DNA of 64,000 bases from NCBI RefSeq assembly GCF_002865645.1, contig NW_020194541.1, forward strand, positions 103,181 through 167,180. Reading direction: 5' to 3'. The translations under genes were made by a program, and so were the position numbers. Source of the DNA: Hyaloscypha bicolor E. Taxonomy: Eukaryota; Ascomycota; Leotiomycetes; Helotiales; Hyaloscyphaceae. This document shows, piece after piece, positions 1 to 11,487 of the stretch (position 1 is its first letter; every line of letters begins with the position of its first letter). Below the pieces are notes generated by a model, which saw only the letters and a list, made by a program, of their open reading frames with translations, had not been told where the DNA came from and did no database searches.

Positions 1-3000
1 ATATTATTATTATAATAATAAATATTATAGAATTATATTTATATAATATCTTATAAGCTTATATCTAATTAATAACTTTATTTAATTATAATTTTTATAT
101 TAATTTATTTTATAAGCTTATTAAAGAACTAAATCTAAAAAATAATTCTATTTTAAAAATTATAAAACTATTATAAAATATATTAGAAACTAGAAACTAC
201 TAATTTAAAACTTATTATTTCTATTATATTAATAAGCTTTCTATAGAATAATTAATTTATAATTCTTGTCTTTTCTATAATAAATAATTCTTCGGAATTA
301 TTAGCCTTTAAACTAATAATATTTTATTTATTAAAACTAATAATTTTATAAAAATAAAGCAATTAATACTTTAAAAGATTAAGCTTTTAATTAAAGAATA
401 TAAATAATTTACTTTTAATTATAATTTCAAGTTTAATAAAGATATTATTTATATAAATATTATTAAAATTATTCTTATATAAAAATACTAATATAAAAAT
501 CTCTAAATAATATTTATAAATAATATTATTATTATAATTAATAAAATCTTTTTATTAAAAACAAATATATTATCTAATATACTAGAAAAATATATATTAT
601 ATTAGTCTATTAACTCAAAGCATTATATAATCTATTAATTATTATTTAAGCTATTTAATTATTAGAAATTAATATAAAGGCATTTAATTAATATATTTAA
701 TAGTAAATTAAAAATATTATTAGAGAATTAAGATTTATAAAACTAGTAAAAAAGTTCTTGTATTTAATTATTTATAAATAATAGAAATTCCTTTTTATAA
801 ATTAAATATATTCTAATTCTAATAAATATAACTAAATATACTAATATTATTTATTAATTCTTTATTAAATATAAGAGAATTATTAAAAGTATTCTAGTTT
901 TAAAACTTTATAATATAATTTATAGCTTTAATATAAATACTTTAATTAAATCTATAATTAATAAATATAAGAAATAGAAGTATTATTAATAGTTTATATA
1001 AATTTAAAGTTATTATATAAATATCTTATTAAATTAAATACTATTCGAGAGAAATATCTAATAATTAATATAATATTTTTTTATTAAATATATAAATAAT
1101 AAGAAATTATAAAAATTAAATAAATTAAAGTAAAATTGAATTCTAATAATTCTATAATAAAATTAAAGCTATTAAATATTCTTAAATATCTAATTAATAT
1201 AAATATAATATAATTAAATATAGAGAAATAAATATATAAAATAAGAAATTATATATAAAAGACTATAGCCTTTAATATATAACTAAAACTTTAAAAATAA
1301 TATAAATATATAAAGTATTTAAGAAGTTTAATATTAGGCTAAATTAGAGAATTAATATATAATTAGAATAAAATATTATTTTTCGCGTTTTTAAAAAATT
1401 CTAGTATTAATATAGCTATTTCTTTAAGAATTATATATATAATTACGGGATTCGGAATATGAAATATAATTAATAAAATATAAAATATAATTATATAATC
1501 TCGCGTTTTATAAATAATTTAACTAGTAAACTAAACCTTATTAAACTTAATAAATTTAGAAATTATATATTAATATTATAATTCTTATTTTTAAATATTA
1601 ATTATTTTACTAATTTAATATATTTATATTTTATATATATTATTAGTAAACTAATAAATATAATTGTAATAATAATAAAACTAGTAAAAATATATTATTT
1701 CTTATATTTCTTGCTTTTAAAACTTTTATATTAATATTTTAATCTAATAAAAATATAAGATAGAATAAAAAAAAGAAATAATAAAAGTAATTATTAGTTT
1801 ACTAGAAATATATAATATTATTATATAATTATAAAGTATTATTTATATAAGTTAGTAAAGTTATTATTATTTAGAAATAAGAATTATAGTATTATAATAT
1901 TAATATATAATTCCTAAATCTATTAAGCCTAATAGGAACTAGCTACTAATTAAATTACTTATATAATATAAGATTATATAATTATTATTTATTACTTATA
2001 TCCCGTTACTTCTAGTTACCTTTATATTATATAACTATATTATATAATTATTAATAATTATAGCTATACTAATACTAGAACTTCTCTAAAAAACGCGAAA
2101 AATAATACTTTCCTCTAATTATATATAAACTCTCTAATTCGGCCTAGTACTAGATTTCCCAAATATTTTATATATCTATATTACTTTTGAGGTTTTAGTT
2201 ATATACTAAAAACTATAGCTTTTTATATATAATTTTCTTTTCTATAATATTTTCCTATTTTATATATTTATATTTTCTAATCTGGCCTAATACTAGATAT
2301 CCAGATATCCAGATACCTAGATACTCAGATATTTAATTTCCTAATCTGGCCTAGTACTAGATACTTAGATACTAGATACTAAAAGAATCTCTATATATAT
2401 TCTTTTATTCTATATATTCGTTTCCTATTCTATTTATATTTAACTTATTTCTTTATATCTAATTATATAGTATTTATATTAATAAGGTATTTAAAGGTAT
2501 TTAATAGCTTTAATTTTATTATAAAATTAATAGAATTTAATTCTCTCTTAATTTACTTAACTTCTATAATCTCTTATTATTTATATATCTAATAAAGATA
2601 TATTATATTAATTATTAAATGTTTTTCTCAAGTAATATCCAATTTAATAAGATATTTATATAATAACTTTAAATTCGTATAAATAACTAGTAATAGTTCT
2701 ATTTCTAGTATTTTATTAATTATAGATTTAATTAAAGTACTTATATTAAAACTATAAGCTATATAATAAAATTCCGAAACTAGAATACTTCTAGTAATTC
2801 TCTTATATTTAGTAAAGAACTAGTAAATAATATTAGTATATCTAGTTCTATTTACTAGAATTAGTATATTAAAAAATAATTAAGGCTAATTAATTAGAAT
2901 TAATTAGAATTAATTAGAATTAATTATAATTAAGTATGATTTAATTAGCTTGATTTTTATTATAATTATTATATAATAATATAAAAGTATATTTTCTTAG

Positions 3001-4483
3001 GTATTTTTAAAAATTATTAAATAACTAATAGCTATATTAATAAGATAGAAATAAAATCTATAAAGCATATATAAGAGTATAAAATTAGTCTAAATCTAAA
3101 ATAACAAACTAGTTTTTATTACGTAATACCAGTTATATAGTGCCATGGCACGTGACTTAGCATGTGGCAAGTGCTTCCTTAGCCTAGCAAATAGCCTTTA
3201 GCTTAATTCAAGCTCTTTACTACTACTATAATATTACCTTATCTTAATAGTTTTCTTCTTTAGAAATCTCTTTCTCTTTTTCCTTCTTTTTTCTTCTTTT
3301 CTTATTTCTTCTTCCTTAATTACTATAAGGGTTTATTTATAGCTCTTTTATTAGTAGCAAGAAATTAGTAGAAATTAAGGAGGTTCTAGTGCCTTTGGCT
3401 TTGCTTACTAATTAGTACTAGGCCTGGTTTAGTAAAGAGCGCCTTTAGTAATACCTAATACGGCTAGCCCAGACCTTATTTTAGCCTTATCTCGGCTTCC
3501 AAAGCTCCAGAGTCATATATATAGTCACGTGATAAATCTAATTAATTATCTTTAATTATCTTTAATTATAATTAAGTATAATTTAATTAGCTTAATTTTG
3601 ACTTAATTTGATTTAAATAGGGAAGTCTAATTAAATCAAATCTAATTATTTAATATATTAACTAGAATTAGAATATATCTAATTTAGGAAAAGAAATCTC
3701 TATTATTTATAAATAAAGTATTTGTAAAAATAATTAAATATAAGAACTTTTTTACTAGCTTTATAAATCTTAGTTCTTTAGTAATATTCTCAATTTGCTA
3801 TTAAATATATTTATTAAATGCCTTTATATTAGTTTTCGAGAATTTAATAGCTTAAATAGTAATTAATAGGTTATATAAAGCTTTTAATTAATAGACTAAT
3901 ATAATATATTTTTCTTTAATATATTAGGTAATATATTAGTTTTTAATAAATAGTACTTTTATTATTTATAATAGTAGTATTTTTTATAGAAATAATTCAG
4001 AGGTTTTTATACTAATATTCCTATATAAGAGTAATTCTAGTAGTATTTATATAAATAATACTTTTATTAAACTTGAGATTATAGTCAAAAATAAGGAACT
4101 TATATTTTTTAATTAAGAATTTAGTTTCTTAAAGCTTTAATTACTTTGCCTTTATAAAATTATTAGTTCTAATAAATAAAGTATTATTAGTTTAAAGGCT
4201 AATAATTCCGAAGAATTACTTATTATAAAAAAAATAAGGGTTATAAGTTAATTATTTTATAGAAAGCTTATTAATATAATAGAAATAATAAGTTTTAAAC
4301 TAGTAATTTCTAGCTTCCGGTATATTATATAATAGTTTTATAATTTTTAGAATAGAATTATTCTTTAAATTTAGCTTACTAATAAGCTTATAAATTATAA
4401 TTAAGTAAGGTTATTAATTAGATATAAGCTTATAAGATATTATATAAATATAATTCCGTAATATTTATTATTATAATAATAAT
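1..4483. repeat. Long imperfect inverted repeat (two arms)
   Basis: The left arm, from 1 to about 1,660 (cut by the window edge), reads as the reverse complement of about 1,780-4,483. Anchors: bases 1-60 match 4,424-4,483; the site at 289-299 with TTCGGAA matches 4,204-4,214; 800-900 matches 2,780-2,870; the site with TTTTTCGCG near 1,380 matches GCGAAAAAT near 2,093. The arms differ mostly by C/T and G/A, as RIP produces. The right arm is longer because a hAT-like element (2,862-3,660) is inserted in it. The repeat is either two head-to-head transposon copies or one large palindromic element. Confidence 0.75.
2862..3660. mobile_element. hAT-like non-autonomous element, 8-bp TSD
   Basis: The element is bounded by an exact 8-bp direct duplication ACTAGAAT (2,854-2,861 and 3,661-3,668). 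The ends are inverted: left TAGTATATTAAA, right (reverse complement) TAATATATTAAA. An 8-bp duplication and YAGNG-type ends are hAT hallmarks. The right end equals the right end of the element at 24,001-24,538 after only C-to-T and G-to-A changes, so the two are one family. The subterminal zones are made of TAATTAG/TTAATTA repeats. The core at 3,120-3,560 is less AT-rich and has two CACGTG boxes. No transposase is encoded. It interrupts the right arm of the inverted repeat, and the left arm lacks it. Confidence 0.8.
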
Positions 4484-7400
4484 ACTAAGAATAATTCTTT
4501 AGCTAATATATTAAATAATAAGTAATTATATTAATACTATATATTTCTTACTATTATTATAGGCTTAGATAACTAGTTTTAACTTTTTAAGCTTTTTTTC
4601 TATATCTTTATTCTTAATTTCATTAATAAACCAGAAGTTAAAAAAAAAAAATTTTTTAGTATTTAAAATCTAGAAGTAATTTCAAATATACTTTTTTCTA
4701 GAAAACTAATAACTTTAATCTAACGGGAATTCTTATATAGTTTATTATTCTATAGAAATACTATAATATCCGGAGTTTTATAAGAGTATTCTCTATTATA
4801 CTTTAGTAAAATAGTAGAAATAGTAAGAGAAATTATACTTGTATTACTTTTAGTTTTATTATTAGATTTGGATTTAGGTTTGGGACTATTAGTAATAATT
4901 TTAATATTTCTTATATAAAAGGGCTTTATAGAGATTAAATAGAAAGTAGTATTACTATATAATAGAACTAGTATTTTCTTTATACTAAATAAGAATATTT
5001 GAATTTAGAAATAGTTTATAAATATTAGTAATACTAGAACTATTTTAAGTATTTAAAGTATTTGTAATTTAATATCTAGCTTAAAGCTTCTAAATTTCTA
5101 TTATTACTTTTTTAAATATTACTAATTACTATAATATAATAAGTAATAAAATATTATATTTAATTATTTAAAATAAAGTATTATAAACTAAAAAAAATTA
5201 GAATAATACTATTAGGTTCTATAAAGTTATTAATAGCCTTAAAAGCTATTTAGAATATAATATTCTTATTAATTCTATTAATTTTAGCTATAATAATAAA
5301 ATAGATATATTAGATCGGGCTATAATAATATTCTATAATTCTAATAAATTTATAAACTTCTATAAGAATAATCTTAACCTTAGTTCTTATAATATTTATA
5401 AGTTAAATAAACTTCTTACTAATAAACTACTTTCTGGTATTTACTATAATCTAATTAGAAAAGCCTAAATAATTATTAATCTAGTATTACTTAAGTATAT
5501 TCCAAATATATATTATATTAATATTTTAGAGTTATTAGCTAGCTTAATATTAAATGCCTTTATTAATAATATAAAGTATAGATTTACTAGAAATATAGAA
5601 AATATTAATAATAATAGAATAATTAAAACTAATATTATTTTTTAGATTAAACTTGAATTATTTAAATAATTAGCTATATTTCTAGTATTACTTATAGTAT
5701 TTCATAAGATATTTAAGGGCTTTTATATTAATATTATAGCCTATTTATTCTAGTATATTCTAGAGTTTACTAATAAATAAATAGCTAAATTAATAATATA
5801 AATATTATAATTTGACTTTTATAAGAAAATAGGAATTATAAATAAAGAATTTAGAAATAAAGCCTTATAATATAGTATTCTAAAATAAGAAAAAGTATTC
5901 GAAATATTATATTATAGTTTCTAGTAAAAATAATAAAATAATTAATAAGATTATTAAAGTAAATCCCTAACTTATTTATATTAGCTAAGCTAAGTAAAAA
6001 TAAAGTTTTTAAAGATATAATATAGAATTATATTTACCTAATTAGTATATTTATTATTATAAATCTAATAAAAGATATAGATCTAATACTAAACTAGATA
6101 TTAATTTAATTTTTAATGGTTTTATTAAATTTAATACTATTATTAGTTTGCTAAAGAGCTTGAAATTAGTTAGAACTAGTAATTAAGTATCTAGAGGCTT
6201 TAGTATTAATTATAACTCCGTAAAAGTAATAAGTATTATATTTTAATATACTATTAATTATAAAAGTATAGGCGTTTTCTATTAAGGGTTTAATAGATTT
6301 TAAGATATAGTTTTTGCCTATTATCTAATATATAAAAGAAAAAGAAATAAGATTATTTATAAGAGTATTAGCTATAGTTATTAGTAAAATAGAAGTAGTA
6401 GAAATAGCTAAAAAGCTCTTAATTAAAGTAAAATAGAAATCTAAATAATATTTCTCTTCTTTATTTATTTCTGCTAATAAAACCTTAAAAGTATTATTTA
6501 TTAGTTTATTTTTATTACCTTTATTATTTTCTTTATCTTTAGCTTTAGTAATATATTATATATAAGTACTATTAAAGTATTTATTAAAGTTATAGGTATT
6601 TCGGGATCTAAACTAATAAATACTTCTATTCCTAAATTAAGCCTTTTTAGCTTTTTATTTCTCTAATATATACTTTTATAAATAGTATTCGGGTTTCTTA
6701 TATATAAAATATAACTTCGAAATATAATTATTATAATTATAAGACTTGAAATAGTTATTACGGGTTCCGAAATTATAGCTAGATTTATTTTAATAATTTC
6801 CGGAGAAATAATAGCTTAGAGAATTCTGAAAATAATATTATTAATTAATAAAAAAGATTTCGGAATTAGCTTATTATTTGCTTTTATATATAATAATAAA
6901 TAACTAGAGCTTATTAATAAACTAGCCGAGATTTATAAGAGAATCTGAAATTATATATTTATATACCCGGAAATCTGAATAAGAGATAATAATTTTATTA
7001 TAAAGAAATTTAGTATTTTATAAATTAGATATAAAACCGTATTATAGTTAGTATAATTTATTAATTAGTAATTAAATAGTTTTAAATATTATCTTTTCCG
7101 GGAATTTAGCTATTATAAAAGCTAATATAATAGTATTTTATTTATCTAAATTTCGATATTTGAATTTAGGGCTTTTAAAAAAGCTATAAATATTAATATA
7201 AGCTTTATATATATATATATATATTAAAAGAGCTAGTTACTATAAAAGTAGTTTTAAGCTAGTTCCTTTAGTATAATAGGAAAAGCTCGTATTAGTATCT
7301 CTTATAAAAGCTCTATATATTAGTAAATATTAAGGGAAAAAATAAGTTTATAATTAAAATTACTATTAAATCTATTATACTTTTATTTTTTAGTATAGAT

Positions 7401-7599
7401 TTTAGTAACTTTTCTAATAAATCTTAAAATTAAAAGAAATTAGAAGGTATTTAGATATAATTATAGTAATAATAATAATAGAAGTATATTATTTATTTCT
7501 AAAGCTTTTATACTAGTATATAAATCTAGTAAAGATATAAAATATAGTAGTAAAGAAAGTAATAAAGGAAATAATAATAATATAGGAATATTAAAAATA

Positions 7600-10230
7600 A
7601 TAAATTTTAAATGTTTATTTTTTATAAAAGTAATAAAGCCTAATAGGATTAATTCCTTTATAAGGTCTAGTCTAGCTACTAATATATTCTTATTTAATTA
7701 TATATATTATTTATCTTTCTTTATAATAGTATATAAAGTATTTATAATAGTATTAATATTACTATTTTATTATATAAATATATTATTATAGTAAAGGATC
7801 TTATATAAATATTATATTCTTTTAAGTTTAAGTTTATTAAAGTTCTTTTAATAAATAAAGTTCTTAAAATTATATCTAAATAGTTTCTAGAAGTTATTAT
7901 TAACTATTTTATAAAAAATATATTAAAATAGCTTAATATCTAGAAATTCAGTTATCTTATTTATTCTAGTAAAGTTTAGATTAATTTCATATTTCTATTT
8001 TCTTACTAATTCCTTGAAATTACTATTATTTATAAAGTAATTAGATTAGATAAATTTAATAAAGAAATTATTTATTATAGTATATTCCGTTATTATATAT
8101 TTTATAGACTTATATCTAGTCCGAGATATAATAGCTTATAAGAAGAATAAATTTATAAAAAAAAGAATAGTTTATAAGATAAGTAATTTATAAAAGATAT
8201 TATATTTGAAATAAATAAAAATTCATAATAAGAAATTTAGGAAGTAAAATATCGAGATTCCGGAATAATTTAATAGTTCTAAAGCTTAAAAGCTTCAGGG
8301 ATTCAAAAGAAGATAATTTTTAAAAGAGTTTTATAAAAGTTAAATAGAAATAGAATAGAATAGTTAAATAGCTAATTATTCTAGTATTTAGTAAAATCAA
8401 ATATCTTTTCTATTTATATAACTGAATTATAGATAATAAGACTAATAAATATTTCTTTTTTTAATATAGTATAATTAGACCTTAGTAAAATTAAGTATTT
8501 TTTCTACTTATATAACCGAATTATAAATAATAGAATTAATAGTTATTTTTTCTTTAATTTAAATAATAGCTTTATTTCTAAATAATTGAATCTTAAATAA
8601 ATATAGCTTAATTCTTTCTAATTAGTATTAGTTTATTAGAAATATATAATATTATTATATAATTATAGAATACTATTTATATAAGTTAGTAAAGTTATTA
8701 TTATTTAGAAATAAGAATTATAGTATTATAGTATTAATATATAATTCCTAAATCTACTAAGCCTAATAAAAACTAGTTATTAGTCGAGTTATTTATATAA
8801 TATAAGGTTATATAATTATTACTCGTTATCTATATTTTATTATCTCTAGTTATCTTTATATTATATAATTATATTATATAACTATTAATAACTATAGCTA
8901 TACTAATAATAATAATAATATAAATTTTTTAAAAACAAATACTTCTAGATATTTATTTTTTATAAGAATTATAAATTCTAATAGAATTAGTTCTCTTTAA
9001 AGATTTAATCTAGCTTTTAATATATATTATATATTTTCCTTAATAATAGTAAATAAAATACTTATAATAATATTAATATTATTATTTTATTATATAAATA
9101 TATTACTATATTAAAGAATTTTATTTAAATATAATATTTTTAAATATTTAAGCTTATTAATAGTTTTTTTAATATATAAAGTTTTTAAAATTATATTTAA
9201 ATAATTTCTAAAAAAAATATTATTAATTATATTATAAAAAATATATTAAAATAGTTTAATATTCAAAAATTCAATTATTTTCTCTTATTTAGTAATAATT
9301 AAATTAATTATATATTTTTATTTCTTTATTATTTTCTTGAAATTATTATTTTATATAAAGTAATTAAATTAAATAAATTTACTAAAGGAATTATTTATTA
9401 TAATAAGTTATATAATTGTATATTTTATAAACTTGTATTTAGTTTAAGATATAATAACTTTTAAAAGAAATAAATTCGTAAAAAGAAGAATAATTTATAA
9501 AAAATATTATATTTAAAGTAAAAATTTCGTTTATAATAAGAAATTTAGAAAGTGAAATACCGAGATTTTAGAAGAATTTAATAATTCTAAAGCTTAAAAG
9601 CTTTAGAAATTCAAGTAATTATAAAAGAGTAATTTTTATAAAAATAAAAAAAGTAATTATATAAAATAATTAAATAATTGAATAGCTAATTATTTAATAA
9701 TTAGTAAAAAGCAATATCTTTTTTTCTTATAAAACCGAATTATAAATAAAAGTAATTATTATTTCTTTTTTTAATATAGCTTAATTAAACTTTAGTAAAA
9801 TTAAATATTTTTCTTTTTTATAAAATCAAATTATAAATAAAGAATTAATAATTATTTTTTTCTTTAACTTAAATAATGGCTTTGCTTTTAAAAAATTAAA
9901 TCTTAAATAAATATAGTTTAATTCTTTTCTAATTTAATCTAAATCCGGAAACTAATTAATATTAGTTTATTAGAAATATATATAATATTATTATATAATT
10001 ATAAAATATTATTTATATAAAGTTAATAAAGTATTTAATATTTAGAAATCAGAATTATAATATTATAATATTAATATATGATTTCTAAATTTGATAAGTC
10101 TAATAAAATCTAGTTTATTAATTAAATTATTTATAAAATACGAGATTATATAATTATATTTTATATTTTATATTTTATTATTTATATTTTATTACTTATA
10201 TTTTATTATCTTTAATTCTTATAATTATAT
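7600..10230. repeat. Direct repeat of about 1.3 kb in two decayed copies
   Basis: Roughly 7,600-8,905 and 8,940-10,230 align in the same orientation. The shared landmarks come in the same order: a TATTTATTTTTTATAA start, a TATTATATAAATATATTA block, a GAAATTTAGGAAGTGAAATA-like block, then a closing block with AGAAATATATAATATTATTA. That closing block also occurs at about 1,798 and, inverted, near 1,640, so it belongs to the same transposon family as the inverted repeat. The copies differ mainly by transitions. They look like two RIP-ed tandem copies of one element; no coding capacity remains. Confidence 0.65.
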
Positions 10231-11050
10231 ATATAACTCTCGAAATAATAATTATATTAATAATTAAAAACGATATTTTATTTATATTTCTTAAAAGCAA
10301 ATATAATTTCTTTACTAATTATATTATATTACTTTTATGAATTAAATTAATATAATAATTAAAAACTTAAAGTTTAAGAAATCTTATATATTAAAAATAT
10401 TTAGCTAAAGAATAAAAGTAGAAAAAATGCCTTAATTTTTAATAATATTTTATTTATATTTTTAGTTTAATTTCTTATTTTATTTTTATTTTCTAATTTT
10501 TATTCTTAGTAAATTATATAATTATATTAATTATTATATTAGTTCTTATTTAAGTTTTTATTCTAGTTTTATTTTAGTTTTGTTTTAGTTCTTATTTTAG
10601 TTTTTAGTTTCTTTAATTTATAAATTATTTATTATTGATTTTTAAATAAAAGTATTAATATTTATATATATAAAGCAAGATTTATTGACTTTTATTTCCT
10701 AAAAATACTTAATTAAACTCCAATTTCTTATATAATACCTTTTTATATTAATTTCTTTTTATATAATAATTTTTTAATATTAAAAAAAAAGAATATAGTA
10801 CTAATAGCTAAAGCTAAATATAATAAATATAATTACGTGAAATTAGCTCATATAACTAATTTGTAATTACTATATTATATTTATTTTTAATTTCTCTAAT
10901 TCCTAATTAATATTTAAAATAATATTATTTATATTTTCTTTCTTTCTTTCTTCTTTCTTTTTTATTAAAAGAAAGCCTTTTATTAACTATTTTTTAAGCA
11001 AATTAGGAGTTTTTTATATATAAAGAGACTTTGAAATTAATTCTTTTCAA

Positions 11051-11487
11051 AAGTATATAATTTTAGGCATAATTGGGTGCCAAATTTAAGTACTTTCGCA
11101 ATTTCGCATTTCACAGTCTTCTTGTTTAGAACTTATAATTCTTAATACCCTAAAAACTTGCCTTATCCTTAGAGGTTGGGAAGCGCTAGCGAAACGGATG
11201 TGGCAGCCTCTGGCCGAACTATTTTTGACGTTAATAATCTGACTAAAAGGGGTCAGAATATTAGCCACAGGGAGCCAAATTTCGCTCCATCCCTAACGTC
11301 GAAATCACGTGCATAGTACTTTCCTAGGAGAAATTTCCCGGGAGATCACTGGTCCTGTGAAAAACGGCTCAGGAGAGCATAGTTCCTAACGAATTTCTCA
11401 TAGGAGCTATGCTCCCCCAAGAGCAGTAAACTAGTCTTAAAACTAAGGTATTTAAATAATCAGCATTTACTTTATTTAACATTATAG
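11051..11487. other. Boundary between AT-rich block and NLR gene
   Basis: Composition changes from AT-rich to normal between about 11,060 and 11,160. This is the 3' flank of the NLR gene on the minus strand. A short imperfect palindrome with GGAGC/GCTCC arms lies near 11,370-11,420 and could be a transcript-end hairpin. Nothing else is recognised. Confidence 0.5.

Larger units (their letters stand above)
1..11050. repeat. RIP-type AT-rich repeat block
   Basis: Almost pure A/T, dominated by TpA, with no open frame of 60 codons in either strand until about 11,086. It contains internally related, diverged repeats in direct and inverted orientation (described separately). This is the expected residue of transposons mutated by repeat-induced point mutation (C to T at CpA) in ascomycetes. 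The only stretch of near-normal composition is about 3,120-3,560, inside an inserted hAT-like element. No gene, RNA or recognisable transposase was seen. The RIP origin is inferred from composition and lack of frames, not measured. Confidence 0.85.

Noticed and set aside
1..11050. Mitochondrial origin of the AT-rich block
   Set aside because: No mitochondrial gene or tRNA is present, and internal repeats with transition differences plus a nuclear hAT-type insertion point to RIP-ed nuclear transposons.
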